A DNA stretch of 64,000 nucleotides from contig JAEXHI010000025.1 of assembly GCA_023450085.1 (NCBI GenBank), positions 248,001-312,000 on the forward strand, written 5' to 3'. The DNA is from Bacteroidota bacterium. Its GTDB lineage: Bacteria > Bacteroidota > Bacteroidia > Sphingobacteriales > Sphingobacteriaceae. Shown in pieces: positions 42,811 to 52,195 of the stretch; within the stretch, counting starts at the first letter, position 1; each line of letters starts with the position of its first letter. Made by a program: the position numbers and the translations under genes. The notes below the pieces were generated by a model. The model did no database searches. It had not been told where the DNA came from and saw only the letters and a program-made list of their open reading frames with translations.

Positions 42811-44268
42811 CTAAATAGTTGTTGTTTGTTGTCGTACTTCGTCGCTTGGTGTTTCTTGTTTAAAACCTTTACGCGTCATCGCTCCCCAATTATTTTTACC
42901 TATAAACTTATGTACATTCCCTTTGATGGACCAATATACTGTTAAAGGATGGTACAAAATAGGCTCTAAGAAAGCAGCCAATAATAGCTTTACCAAATCT
43001 CCTCCCTTCGTATACTGCTGGTACGACATTTCTTCGAACAAAATGGCTACGGTAGAGAGTGCCAACGAAAAGAAATAAACCATGGAAATAAGGATAAGCG
43101 AAAACTCCCAATTAATATTCCCCATTAAAGCCAATAGTATAAAAATGCTAATTCCTATAAACTCAATAATAGGTGCCAACCATTCAAAGAAAAACCAATA
43201 AGGATAGCTTAACATCCCTAAAATTCCATATCTAGGATTAAAGAAAAGATCTTTATGCATCCACAAGGTTTCAAGAGTACCTCTGGTCCAACGGTTACGC
43301 TGGCGGCCTAAAATTTTCAGATCACCAGGAGCTTCTGTCCAACATAAAGGATCAGGAATATAAACCACTTTAAAGCGTTTATCCTGCTCATACATGTAAC
43401 GTCGCATCCTTACTACCAGCTCCATATCCTCCCCTACAGTACTATGATCATAACCACCAACTTTAATTACAATATTTTTATCAAACAAGCCCATGGCCCC
43501 TGAAATAATCAGCAAACCATTCAATCGGCTCCAAGCCATACGCCCCATCAAAAAGGCTCTAATATATTCCAATACCTGAAAACGAGGCCATAAGTTTTTA
43601 GGCATGTTCACCTCCACCAACTTACCATCCTCAACCTTACATGAATTGGCAATACGCACCACTCCACCCGTGGCAATCACTTGATATTTTTCTTCTAAAT
43701 AAGGCTTGGCAAGTTTTAACAAAGCATCTTCCTGCACAATACAGTCAACGTCGATACATAAAATCAAATCCTTTCCAGCCACATTTATCCCAGCATTCAG
43801 CGCATCTGATTTACCACCATTCAATTTATCAACTACGGTCAGTTTAGAAAAAGAAGGCAATTTTGATTTATAAACCCCTCGGATCTCCTTACACTGGATT
43901 TGATAGTTGACGGCAAAATCAACCTGTTCCAACTGATAATAATCAAACATCCGCTGGAAGGAATTATCCTTACTCCCATCGTTAATGATGATCACTTCAT
44001 AATTTCCATAATGGAGCGAAAGCAGTGATCGGATGTTCTCAATAATGGTAGCTTCCTCGTTGTATGCTGGTGCTAAAATAGATACCGAAGGGGCCAAAGG
44101 CGACACCAATATCTCACGATAGTTCACATAGCTATTCTTTTTCATATAGCCGTTCATTTCAACAGCCGAAAGTAAGGTAAGCACTACATACGACCCCATT
44201 ACAAACATGGCGTAATAAAAGATACCATTATTAAAGAAGGTCTCAAAAGTGGCTAAAAACTCATTCAT
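42811..44268 (-). CDS. processive GT2 family glycosyltransferase
   Basis: A 485-residue membrane protein with a membrane helix at about 18-35, the GT-A domain and three or four C-terminal helices. Motifs: SVSILAPAYNEEATI, IINDGSKDNS (D97), DxD at D173-V-D175 in LILCIDVDCIV, E280-D281 in VGEDMELV, and Q323-R-N-R326-W327. These are the D, DxD, ED and QxxRW motifs of BcsA, PgaC and hyaluronan synthases, which polymerise a sugar and push it across the inner membrane. The product is unknown; no PilZ domain is seen. Confidence 0.92.
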   Translation of the reverse strand: MNEFLATFETFFNNGIFYYAMFVMGSYVVLTLLSAVEMNGYMKKNSYVNYREILVSPLAPSVSILAPAYNEEATIIENIRSLLSLHYGNYEVIIINDGSKDNSFQRMFDYYQLEQVDFAVNYQIQCKEIRGVYKSKLPSFSKLTVVDKLNGGKSDALNAGINVAGKDLILCIDVDCIVQEDALLKLAKPYLEEKYQVIATGGVVRIANSCKVEDGKLVEVNMPKNLWPRFQVLEYIRAFLMGRMAWSRLNGLLIISGAMGLFDKNIVIKVGGYDHSTVGEDMELVVRMRRYMYEQDKRFKVVYIPDPLCWTEAPGDLKILGRQRNRWTRGTLETLWMHKDLFFNPRYGILGMLSYPYWFFFEWLAPIIEFIGISIFILLALMGNINWEFSLILISMVYFFSLALSTVAILFEEMSYQQYTKGGDLVKLLLAAFLEPILYHPLTVYWSIKGNVHKFIGKNNWGAMTRKGFKQETPSDEVRQQTTTI

Positions 44269-45413
44269 TAGTGCTTAATACGGTGGTCTAAAACGTGTTT
44301 AATTAAGGCTTGGTTCTCTAAGGTAGTTTGCTTATATATTTCTCTAAGCCTTGCTTCGCCATTGTCAGGATTTCTTTTAATGGCATAAAGTGCTTCCATT
44401 TTTATCTTAGGGTCACTAGAGTAAATTCTCGATGACAAGAAATCATTATAATTTCCTGAGGAGATTTTACCTAAGGAGTTTAATATCTCTAGTTTGATAT
44501 CTTCGGGCTGGTCAAAATACACTTCAAACATGTGTTTCTCGGCATCAGCCAATTCCAGTTTACCAATAATTTCTACGGATTTTTTTACCACTTTGGGGTT
44601 ATGGTGCTTCAAAAGCCTTTGTACCTCCTCAGCAGCATCAAATTGCATAAAATGGTCAATTAACTTTAAACACAACATTACTACCGTATCATTGGATGAA
44701 CGAAGCCAGTGCGAAAAAGATGGTATGGTTAATTTTTTGTTTTTGGTAATGATTTCGAACAATACCACTTGGTGCCAATCCAAGATACGTTCTTGTGCCC
44801 TATCTAAAAAGCGGAAAGGATATTGCTCAGATAGTTTGATATAGGCTGCCTGTGCTTCCATACGCAAAAGGCCATTTTCATCATCGGTATATTTGATAAT
44901 CTCCCCAGCCATCTCCGTAATACGCATCTCATTTGCCTCACGAATCCCCTCTATCTTTACCTCCCAATTTTTATTATTGATTTTCTTTTTAGACTTTTTA
45001 TCCAAATTTAATCGACGATATAAAATGGAAAGTACTTCCTGTATTTTACCCGTAAAGTTTTTATGATAAGTAAGAATCTCAGCCGTTAAAACCTGATTGA
45101 CCACTGAATTACGCAGCGGTAGTTTACTCATTTTAGGATAAAAATGATTCACAATTTCCTCTGTACTATCGCTTTCATCAAAAATCACCAAATTGGCCAG
45201 CATATTATCAATATATTCCTTCCACTTGGCTTCATCTCTCTTTTTTTTGATTTGTTTGGCACGTCTGAAACTGATGTAGATATAAAGTTCCAATACTGCA
45301 ATTACACAAAAAAGGATGATCAGGAGCGCAATCCTAATGTTGGAAGGGAAATAAAATAAGCGATCGGTATAGGTTTCCCTGATGTAGTTAAAGGTCGTTT
45401 GGAAAAAATTCAT
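44268..45413 (-). CDS. HEAT-repeat membrane protein
   Basis: 381 residues: a membrane helix at about 26-48 (IRIALLIILFCVIAVLELYI), a basic segment and then a helical cytosolic region of HEAT-like repeats (RMEAQAAYIKLSEQYPFRF, HNPKVVKKSVEIIGKLELAD, DIKLEILNSLGKISSGNYND, DPKIKMEALYAIKRNPDNGE). HEAT repeats bind other proteins, so it may be a scaffold between the response regulator and the glycosyltransferase. Its stop codon overlaps the GT2 start codon by one base. Confidence 0.82.
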   Translation of the reverse strand: MNFFQTTFNYIRETYTDRLFYFPSNIRIALLIILFCVIAVLELYIYISFRRAKQIKKKRDEAKWKEYIDNMLANLVIFDESDSTEEIVNHFYPKMSKLPLRNSVVNQVLTAEILTYHKNFTGKIQEVLSILYRRLNLDKKSKKKINNKNWEVKIEGIREANEMRITEMAGEIIKYTDDENGLLRMEAQAAYIKLSEQYPFRFLDRAQERILDWHQVVLFEIITKNKKLTIPSFSHWLRSSNDTVVMLCLKLIDHFMQFDAAEEVQRLLKHHNPKVVKKSVEIIGKLELADAEKHMFEVYFDQPEDIKLEILNSLGKISSGNYNDFLSSRIYSSDPKIKMEALYAIKRNPDNGEARLREIYKQTTLENQALIKHVLDHRIKH

Positions 45414-45432
45414 GTTTTAGGCCAATCGTTTA

Positions 45433-45807
45433 TTAAAAAACGTTCTGCTTGATATATCTTTTTATCCTAACCGAAAGTTCGTTAAGGTTAAAGGGTTTGT
45501 AAATAAAATCGTCGGCTCCCAAATGAAAACCTTCCAAGACCACATTCTCCAAACCTACCGCAGAAATCAATAATACGGGAGTGCTTTTCTTTACCGGATC
45601 ATTTTTGATATAACTCAAAATTTCCATTCCACCTACAAAAGGCATCATGATATCCGTAAGAATCAAGTCGTAGGTATTGCTTTTGACCTTATCCATGGCT
45701 TGTCTACCATCGGCAGCCACATCTACCTGATAGCCATCTTTCTTTAGCTTAAACTCAAGTGCCTTAAGCATCAAAACTTCATCTTCAGCAATTAATATTT
45801 TCGACAT
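45433..45807 (-). CDS. single-domain response regulator (CheY-like)
   Basis: 124 residues with all receiver residues: E8-D9, phospho-acceptor D52 (LILTDIMMPFVGG), the Ser/Ala stretch LLISAVG and K104 (FIYKPFNLNEL). There is no output domain, so it must act by protein contact, plausibly on the HEAT-repeat protein encoded 19 bases downstream. No cognate kinase lies in this window. Confidence 0.92.
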   Translation of the reverse strand: MSKILIAEDEVLMLKALEFKLKKDGYQVDVAADGRQAMDKVKSNTYDLILTDIMMPFVGGMEILSYIKNDPVKKSTPVLLISAVGLENVVLEGFHLGADDFIYKPFNLNELSVRIKRYIKQNVF

Positions 45808-45959
45808 CTTTCTCCTGTTATATTGAATGACATTACAATTTTCCTACCACTTATAAGAATAAAGCCTTAAAGTACAATTAAGGTGGTTACAAAGTACAAA
45901 TATAGCCTTAAACAACCGTTTTTGGAGTATCAAATTCCCCACAATGTGGAAAAGAGATA

Positions 45960-46979
45960 TTAAAGCGCCGTATCTAATTTATAGACTTCTCCTTTACCCC
46001 CTACCATTATCACTAAACCATCCGCCGCCTTTACTGCATTACAGCTTAGGGTCGAGATATTTTTCCAGCGTTTACCACCATCGGTGGAAACATCAGTACC
46101 TGAAGTGCCCGTAGTTACCAAAAAATCTTTGGTTACAAAAACTACCCCTGAGCGGTAACCTCCCACGGGCTGAGCTGGTTTCTTCCATTTTTTACCGCCG
46201 TTACTGGTCAGCAGCACATTATTTTGGTTATCCTTATCGTTTAAATAATTCCCACCTACAGCCACGCCGTTATTTTCATCAAAAAAATCAATTGAAAACA
46301 CACCAGTACTGCTTTCTCCCTGTATGATGGGGCATTTAAATACTTTCCAGCTTTTACCATAATTGGCAGAATAATAGATATTGGAAACCACGCCTCCGGT
46401 AGCAATCCAAACCTTTCCATTTCCCGCTGTTTTAATAGAGGTTCCACTGGCAGCAAAGCCAGCTTCGCCCACTTGCATAGGTTGTTTAAGCTGTTCAGAA
46501 ATATTTTTCCAAGTTAAGCCACCATCGTCAGTACGCAACAATTGCATTTTATGATTGATGGGATCGCCAAATACTATTCCATTTTGCCCATCCCAAAAAT
46601 CCATTCCGTTAAAAAAGGCGGCGCTATCTGTATTTTTATAATTTTCTCGCCAAGTTTTACCTCCATCAACCGTTGATAAAATATAGGCTGGCGAACCTGC
46701 ATTCACTACAATAGCCTTGTGTTGATCAAAAGCCTGAATATCCCTAAAGTCGAGTTTTTCATAGCCTTTTGGCTGCATCCACTTCCAAGTTTTACCACCA
46801 TCTATTGATTTTCCAATGGTTCCCTTGGTACCACTTACCCAAATTACCTGCTTATTTACCACTGCCAAACCACGCATGCTAATTTTAGCATCGGTAACTA
46901 GGGGCTTAAGTTGATAATTTTGGCCAAGCACACAAAAAGGCAAGACCAACAATAATATGATATTGAAGAGTGAGCGCAT
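45960..46979 (-). CDS. YCF48/BNR-repeat exported beta-propeller protein
   Basis: 339 residues with signal peptide (LFNIILLLVLPFCVLGQ) and repeated propeller signatures S-x-D-G-G-K-T-W: IGKSIDGGKTWKWMQ, LSTVDGGKTWRENY, LRTDDGGLTWKNI, LLTSNGGKKWKK and VSTDGGKRWKNI. It is probably a six- to seven-bladed propeller in the periplasm or outer membrane. The function of such proteins outside photosystem II assembly is not known. It lies 7 bases after the DUF2147 gene, so co-transcribed. Confidence 0.85.
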   Translation of the reverse strand: MRSLFNIILLLVLPFCVLGQNYQLKPLVTDAKISMRGLAVVNKQVIWVSGTKGTIGKSIDGGKTWKWMQPKGYEKLDFRDIQAFDQHKAIVVNAGSPAYILSTVDGGKTWRENYKNTDSAAFFNGMDFWDGQNGIVFGDPINHKMQLLRTDDGGLTWKNISEQLKQPMQVGEAGFAASGTSIKTAGNGKVWIATGGVVSNIYYSANYGKSWKVFKCPIIQGESSTGVFSIDFFDENNGVAVGGNYLNDKDNQNNVLLTSNGGKKWKKPAQPVGGYRSGVVFVTKDFLVTTGTSGTDVSTDGGKRWKNISTLSCNAVKAADGLVIMVGGKGEVYKLDTAL

Positions 46980-46986
46980 GATGTTT

Positions 46987-47421
46987 TTATTTTATTCTTT
47001 TCCAAACTTCGGTCCTGCCTATTAACGACACACCGATAAAACCTCTAATACTTAATTGATTGGGTTCTTTTAAAGTAAGTTTACAGCTATAGGTTTTTCC
47101 CGATTTAGGATCATAAATGGTTCCATCTTGCCATTTACTGCCATCAAATTCAAAGTTTTTCAATATTTCCAAGCCCAAAACAGGTTTGCTACGTAAGCCT
47201 TCGTTAGGATTTTTAGTATCTGTTTTTGGCTTTCCATTTTCGTCATTAGGTTCTTTGATCCAAACCAGTTTACCAAAAAATTTCTCTCCTCTTTTGTAGA
47301 TTTCTATTTGGCCTTCACCCGATGGATTAACCCATTTACCTAGTATATCGTCTTTCTTTTGTGCAAATAATTGTAGCGAAAACGCTATGAACGCTATCAA
47401 TAATGAAGTTTTCCTTAACAT
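46987..47421 (-). CDS. DUF2147 exported protein
   Basis: 144 residues with signal peptide (LLIAFIAFSLQLFAQ) and the DUF2147 pattern: DDILGKWVNPSGEGQIEIYK, FFGKLVWIKEPNDENGKPKT, DTKNPNEGLRSKPVLGLEIL and LSIRGFIGVSLIGRTEVWKR. The domain is lipocalin-like and common in Bacteroidota; the role is unknown. Confidence 0.88.
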   Translation of the reverse strand: MLRKTSLLIAFIAFSLQLFAQKKDDILGKWVNPSGEGQIEIYKRGEKFFGKLVWIKEPNDENGKPKTDTKNPNEGLRSKPVLGLEILKNFEFDGSKWQDGTIYDPKSGKTYSCKLTLKEPNQLSIRGFIGVSLIGRTEVWKRIK

Positions 47422-47563
47422 AATCTTGATATTTAATCTTTATAAAGTTAAGGATTAAGCGCCATAAAAGTTTTAAGAAATTAAAATTTAGGTGGTAATT
47501 TACTCTAAAGCGTTGTAATTTATCAAGCATCTTAACCTATCCAATTTTGATGCTACGGATATT

Positions 47564-47869
47564 TTATCTGATGCTCAGAAAGGCAATAATTCCGGTGTGG
47601 GTTTCCAGTAATTGCTCTTCTACTTGATATGCAGAAAAACCAGCTTCATCATCATCCAAGGGAATGGCCATATGGCCTTTTGAAAATAGCAATGTTATAA
47701 TTTGGTCTTTCAGTAGGATAGGTTCAAAATCACCACATACCCGTAAAATGCGGTCACAATCTTCAAGGTCAAAACTAGCGTCAATACCCCAAGGTAATGC
47801 CTTTATCTCGTCAACAATTTGTTGAGCCACAAAATCGCTGTCTATATTTGTTTTGAATACCTCAATCAT
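47564..47869 (-). CDS. small HMA-like protein without CxxC
   Basis: 101 residues. The first 70 match the protein at 18428-18646 in layout: IEVFKTNIDSDFVAQQIVDE, then ASFDLEDCDRILRVCG. The ferredoxin-like fold of HMA domains is likely but the metal motif is absent. The C-terminal extension (KGHMAIPLDDDEAGFSAYQV) is not in the other copy. Function unknown. Confidence 0.65.
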   Translation of the reverse strand: MIEVFKTNIDSDFVAQQIVDEIKALPWGIDASFDLEDCDRILRVCGDFEPILLKDQIITLLFSKGHMAIPLDDDEAGFSAYQVEEQLLETHTGIIAFLSIR

Positions 47870-48000
47870 AGTTTGATAGTGGGTGATAAAGCAAATAAAA
47901 ATCTAGTTATTCCTTAACGAGCTATAATAAAGATACTAAAGTAAATAGCAATATGAGCAACACTTCATTTATTTTTATTAGTGTTGCTCATCGCATTAGT

Positions 48001-48411
48001 TTAAGCCTTCTCTGGAAGTGAGTCCATATCCAAGTAGGAAACCTCCCAAATATGTCCGTCAGGGTCTTCGAAACTGCGACCATACATCCAACCATGGTCT
48101 TGCGTAGGTATTGGCGAAGCGCCACCCGCAGCAATAGCCAAAGCAACCATTTCATCTACTTCTTCCCTACTCTCAGCAGAAATACTGATCAACACCTCGG
48201 TGCTTTCTTTGGCATTGGCAATAGGCTTATTGGTGAACTTCTTAAAAAATTCTTCCCTTAGCAGCATTACCAAAATATCATCGGATATGATAATGCTGGT
48301 TGCATTTTCATCACTGAATTGTTGATTAAAACTGAACCCCACTTTGGTATAAAAATCAATTGACCTGTTTAAGTCTTTTACAGGAACGTTTACATATATT
48401 TTCCTAGCCAT
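48001..48411 (-). CDS. VOC superfamily (glyoxalase/bleomycin resistance-like) protein
   Basis: I start at the ATG 48411, giving 136 residues that begin ARKIYVNVPVKDLNRSIDFY; the open frame from 48435 adds eight residues. The VOC fold is shown by SIDFYTKVGFSFNQQFSDEN, the middle Glu/Gln region, and GRSFEDPDGHIWEVSYLDMD with the metal-binding region near the C-terminus. Substrate unknown. Confidence 0.85.
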   Translation of the reverse strand: MARKIYVNVPVKDLNRSIDFYTKVGFSFNQQFSDENATSIIISDDILVMLLREEFFKKFTNKPIANAKESTEVLISISAESREEVDEMVALAIAAGGASPIPTQDHGWMYGRSFEDPDGHIWEVSYLDMDSLPEKA

Positions 48412-48455
48412 TTCTTTTAACTTTTGGATGGACAATCAACAAGAAAAATTTATTG

Positions 48456-48917
48456 CTATTGAGCAGCTTTTCCGTCTTGTGCTTCATTATAGCTAATCAT
48501 CCATTGAATTTGGAACTTATCCGTCAACATGCCATAATAATCGCCCCAAAACATGTCGGCCATTGGCATTTGTACTGTACCACCCGCACCAAGAGCTGCA
48601 AAAATCCTATCGGCCTCTGCACGTCTATCTACACTTACGCAAAGGGAGATATTGGTTCCAGCGGTTACCTGCGGCATGGTCGACGGCACATCGGTACCCA
48701 TCAACATACTTTTACCAATAGGAAGCGAAATGTGCATGATTCCATTAGCCTCATCTTCAGGAATACCTTGGTCCATACAGCCCTCTTGATCGTTTGACTC
48801 TGGAGGTGCTTGGTTAAAGCGCATTAAGAAAGGAAAATCTCCGCCGAAAACGGTTTTGTAAAAATTGAAAACTTCTTCAGTATTACCGTTAAAGTTTAAA
48901 TAAGGATTAATAATCAT
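48456..48917 (-). CDS. PhnB-like VOC superfamily protein
   Basis: 153 residues that begin IINPYLNFNGNTEEVFNFYK and contain FGGDFPFLMRFNQAPPESND, a PhnB/YjdN-type beta-alpha-beta fold, and the end MADMFWGDYYGMLTDKFQIQ WM. Family members are found as demethylase-like or resistance-type proteins of unknown activity. It neighbours another VOC gene with the same orientation. Confidence 0.87.
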   Translation of the reverse strand: MIINPYLNFNGNTEEVFNFYKTVFGGDFPFLMRFNQAPPESNDQEGCMDQGIPEDEANGIMHISLPIGKSMLMGTDVPSTMPQVTAGTNISLCVSVDRRAEADRIFAALGAGGTVQMPMADMFWGDYYGMLTDKFQIQWMISYNEAQDGKAAQ

Positions 48918-49024
48918 CGTTTTATTGTTTTGATTTGAGATATTGTTTGATACAAATTTAACGGCCCTTTTTAGCTTTCCACGTTGCCTAACAGGTCAAC
49001 TTTGAGGGCATTTAAGACATCTTT

Positions 49025-49525
49025 TTAAAAAGCTATTTGTTGAAGCTGACGGGTATGGCGCTGGGTATGGTAAATTACAAAATAGATGATTTCCAGTCTG
49101 GTCATGTATCCCCATACTGGTACCTCAAAAGCTAAACAAGTGAGGCTTAAGTCTAATTCGTTCACCAACTTCACCAGTATTTCGCCAACATTTTTTAACT
49201 GCGCTAACAAAACCTTTTGGTCATACACCTCATCGGCAGGATCAATAAAATCTGGTGAAGTCATCTTCAAATCAAAATTGAGGAATACTTCTTTAATACT
49301 TGCCACTTGCCTATCTGCCGCTCCTTCTGTTGCTCGGGTTTCGCCCAATAGTACACCATCAATTCCAGTTCCTGCCAAGGCTAAATGTTGCGCCACTTGT
49401 GCGGGGGTCCATCCTCCTTTTGCTGGCTTTTGGTTAAAGGTATTTTCGTCGAAGCGCGTAATGGCCTTATTCAATTCCGAAAAAGTACTTTCTAAAGTAC
49501 TTACAATAGCTTCTTTACTTTCCAT
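49025..49525 (-). CDS. DinB/YfiT-family putative metal-dependent protein, copy 1
   Basis: 166 residues, four-helix DinB fold. Candidate metal His are H47-like in GGWTPAQVAQHLALAG and the C-terminal pair in VIYHTQRHTRQLQQI. Related enzymes transfer thiol groups (bacillithiol S-transferase). It follows copy 2 by 3 bases, so they form an operon. Confidence 0.87.
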   Translation of the reverse strand: MESKEAIVSTLESTFSELNKAITRFDENTFNQKPAKGGWTPAQVAQHLALAGTGIDGVLLGETRATEGAADRQVASIKEVFLNFDLKMTSPDFIDPADEVYDQKVLLAQLKNVGEILVKLVNELDLSLTCLAFEVPVWGYMTRLEIIYFVIYHTQRHTRQLQQIAF

Positions 49526-49528
49526 AAC

Positions 49529-50029
49529 TTACATATATTTCATGGCATCGTAACCCAGCAATCTGCGCCACAAGGCAATTTGGCCAATACAATTTGCTTC
49601 ACGATACGTATTAAAGCTTACCATATCAAACAAGGGAAAGCTCATTTGCTCTACAGGGAAATCAATTACTTTATCCAATTCTTCCTCAGTCACACTCAAA
49701 AGCTTTTCTCTTAATATAGGCGATATATGGTCCCACTCCTGCTCATAGGTTTTAAGCGATGGATATTTTTCGCCTTCCTTAATCCCTTGGTGATGTTTAA
49801 ACAGTTCATTGGCACTTTGGTGTAAGGATAACCCCATTAAATTGGCCAACTCAAAACGCTCTTGCAACAAACTTCCTGCAATCCAAGCAATATGATTGGC
49901 CTTGGTATCTAAACGTTTGATCGCATCTTCATCTTTAATACCTTCCAATACATTATGGTAATAAGTGGTGTGCATATCATACAACACCAAAAACCCGTAC
50001 ATCCTGTTACTAATTGGTTTAATGTCCAT
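49529..50029 (-). CDS. DinB-family protein, copy 2
   Basis: 166 residues with the same four-helix type: DAIKRLDTKANHIAWIAGSL carries the first His, and the C-terminal NTYREANCIGQIALWRRLLG lacks the usual His pair, so metal binding is doubtful. It is upstream of copy 1 in the same operon. Confidence 0.8.
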   Translation of the reverse strand: MDIKPISNRMYGFLVLYDMHTTYYHNVLEGIKDEDAIKRLDTKANHIAWIAGSLLQERFELANLMGLSLHQSANELFKHHQGIKEGEKYPSLKTYEQEWDHISPILREKLLSVTEEELDKVIDFPVEQMSFPLFDMVSFNTYREANCIGQIALWRRLLGYDAMKYM

Positions 50030-50150
50030 AGCTTTAAATTTTATAATACTAATTTACAGCAGTTTCCACCAACCAAGGCTTGCCATTGTCGTCAAAGTTC
50101 GGGGGCATTCGCGACATTTTTAGTAATTTAGATCAACCCAAAATATAAAC

Positions 50151-51119
50151 ATGAAAAAAATAGGAGTGCTCTTAAGCAAAGATTATAAGCTATTGAGCGT
50201 AGCGGCCGTATTAGAAGTATTTGAAACGGTGAATAAATTTTCGGCCGCTAATAAGGATGCCATTCCTTTCGACATCTATCTCCTTGCTAGTGAAGAAACC
50301 ATTGCACAAACCAAAGAGGCTTTGGGTTACCAACTAACGGCATTAAAAGATGCGCCAATCATGCAGATTATCTTAATCCCAGCCTTTACTTCTGATAACA
50401 TGCAGGCCTCGTTAATGGCCAACCAAAAGTGTATTCCTCACCTTATTGCCCAGTATCAAAGGGGAGCTAGCTTAGGCAGCTTTTGCACGGGAGCTTTCTT
50501 ATTAGGCGCCAGTGGTCTTTTAAATGGCAAAATTGCCACCACCCATGTAGATGCCAGTAATGGATTTGCCAATGCTTTTCCTGAAGTAAAACTGAAGGTG
50601 GATAAAACGGTTACACAGGACGGTCGTTTATATACCAGCGGAGGGGCTACTTCTTCTTTCCATTTGTTACTTCACCTGATACATGAATATTGTGGTAGGG
50701 AAATGGCCATTCGTATTGCCAAAGTATTTGCCATTGATATGGATCGGGAAAATCAATCGTACTTTAGCACTTTTCAGCCTTCCAAAGATCATACTGATGA
50801 ATTAGTAGCCAAAGCACAAAGAAAGATAGAGCAAAACTATCAGGATGCCGCTACTATTGAAGAGTTGATCAAAGATATTCCTACAAGTCGCAGGAACATT
50901 GTCCGTCGTTTTAAACTCATTACTGGCATTACACCTATTGAATATTTACAACAAACCAGAATTGAGGCCGCCAAGCAATTACTGGAAAAAACCAGTCAGC
51001 AAATGAACGAAATTATTTTCAGTACGGGATATAGTGATGCCAAAGCCTTTAGGAAAGTGTTTAGGAAAAGTGTTGGAATGACGCCTACAGAGTATAGGGA
51101 GAAGTTTCAGGTGAGGTAG
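50151..51119 (+). CDS. GlxA-type AraC-family regulator with DJ-1/PfpI domain
   Basis: 322 residues: a DJ-1/PfpI-like domain at 1-190, with the nucleophile-elbow cysteine C112 in LGSFCTGAFLLGASGLLNGK, and a C-terminal AraC helix-turn-helix pair at about 225-320 (ATIEELIKDIPTSRRNIVRR and MNEIIFSTGYSDAKAFRKVF, ending VGMTPTEYREKF). It is divergent from the DinB operon by about 120 bases, so regulation of that operon is plausible. Confidence 0.92.
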   Translation: MKKIGVLLSKDYKLLSVAAVLEVFETVNKFSAANKDAIPFDIYLLASEETIAQTKEALGYQLTALKDAPIMQIILIPAFTSDNMQASLMANQKCIPHLIAQYQRGASLGSFCTGAFLLGASGLLNGKIATTHVDASNGFANAFPEVKLKVDKTVTQDGRLYTSGGATSSFHLLLHLIHEYCGREMAIRIAKVFAIDMDRENQSYFSTFQPSKDHTDELVAKAQRKIEQNYQDAATIEELIKDIPTSRRNIVRRFKLITGITPIEYLQQTRIEAAKQLLEKTSQQMNEIIFSTGYSDAKAFRKVFRKSVGMTPTEYREKFQVR

Positions 51120-51162
51120 TTAGTATATCATTAATCATGAATACCCAACGGGTTAATCAGCA

Positions 51163-51226
51163 TGCTAGATCTCTCCTAGCCTCGAGATGACGACCCGTGT
51201 TTTAGGAAGAGGCTACCGCACAATGT
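51163..51226. repeat. REP-type direct repeat, copy 1
   Basis: GCTAGATCTCTCCTAGCCTC-GAGATGACGACCCGTGTTTTAG-GAAGAGGCTACC recurs at 51352-51412 with few changes. The window between the two (51120-51427) holds no gene. Confidence 0.65.
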
Positions 51227-51244
51227 CACAAACTTTGATTTTTG

Positions 51245-51291
51245 TCATTCAGAGCGTAACCTGTACCGACGCTTCGGTAGCGAAGAATCTC
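51245..51291. repeat. REP-type element half, also found at 63392-63431 in reverse
   Basis: GTCATTCAGAGCGTAACCTG followed by TACCGACGCTTCGGTAGCGAAGAATCT. The reverse complement appears near the end of the window with several mismatches. Confidence 0.65.
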
Positions 51292-51351
51292 TCACACCGT
51301 ACCAAAGCCAACAATTAAGCAATTAAACAATTTATTTACTGCTAAACATAG

Positions 51352-51412
51352 TCACTAGATCTCTCCTATCGTCGAGATGACGACCCGTGTTTTAGAAAGA
51401 GGCTACAACAAT
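51352..51412. repeat. REP-type direct repeat, copy 2
   Basis: Second copy of the element at 51163-51226. Confidence 0.6.
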
Positions 51413-51427
51413 AAAACCATCCAACCA

Positions 51428-52186
51428 TCACTCCTTCCTCTTTTTCTCCGCCTCCCAGTATTCCTTATTCAATTCAATATAATGCGTTGGGCTATCAATA
51501 TACTTCGCATTGCGATCTACTCCCTTATCAATCAAGTTCTTTAAAGTATCGGGGACAAACTGAAACATCTTTTCATAATATTCTTGCTTGCTCATGGGCT
51601 TAGCGTAGTATAAATCTTCTGCCTTTGGTTCGCGAGCTTTCAGTTTCGTTTTCAATAATACTTTCTCTAAATACGTACCTCTTAACCAAACGATCAAATC
51701 TCCATCATTGGCAATGCCCACTACAAAATGCAAACCTTGTTTTTCATCACCTCCAAGATTGGTAGACATACTCATGAGCTGGTTCTTTTCTTTTGCCTCC
51801 TTGAAAGTATCCTCAATTAGCTGCTGAGGCAAATCCAAGGTATCACGGTAAAACTTCTTATCTCTGTATGAAACATATTGAAAAACCAATTGCTTCGGGA
51901 AACGCAAAGGGTCCGATACTCGAGGGGAGAAATACTCGGCACCCCAATGACTATTAAAATCATTCACTTCTTGCCTGGTATACGAAAATCCTTCCCCGTA
52001 CTCATCGGTTCCAGGATATACAAAATAAATATCACGGATATAAATTGGGAAGGTATAAGGCGCACTTACGCTAGCGAAAAAATAGTGTCGGTCCCATGGC
52101 TTAAATTTCCATACCTTCCAAATACTAGCCAATACCAACGTAATGGCAATACCGATATATATTTTATTAACGAGATTAAATTTCAT
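51428..52186 (-). CDS. DUF2931-like membrane-anchored protein
   Basis: 252 residues with a membrane helix at about 9-25 (IYIGIAITLVLASIWKVW) and an extracytoplasmic domain (WDRHYFFASVSAPYTFPIYI, PKQLVFQYVSYRDKKFYRDT, GLHFVVGIANDGDLIVWLRG). The pattern suggests the DUF2931 family of Bacteroidota, which is my reading from memory. Function unknown. It follows the small membrane protein gene by 9 bases. Confidence 0.65.
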   Translation of the reverse strand: MKFNLVNKIYIGIAITLVLASIWKVWKFKPWDRHYFFASVSAPYTFPIYIRDIYFVYPGTDEYGEGFSYTRQEVNDFNSHWGAEYFSPRVSDPLRFPKQLVFQYVSYRDKKFYRDTLDLPQQLIEDTFKEAKEKNQLMSMSTNLGGDEKQGLHFVVGIANDGDLIVWLRGTYLEKVLLKTKLKAREPKAEDLYYAKPMSKQEYYEKMFQFVPDTLKNLIDKGVDRNAKYIDSPTHYIELNKEYWEAEKKRKE

Positions 52187-52195
52187 AAACCAGTA

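Noticed and set aside
40763..45807. Cellulose or PNAG synthesis operon
   Set aside because: The GT2 fits the general class, but no BcsB, PgaB, PilZ domain or cellulase is present, so a named polymer is not supported.
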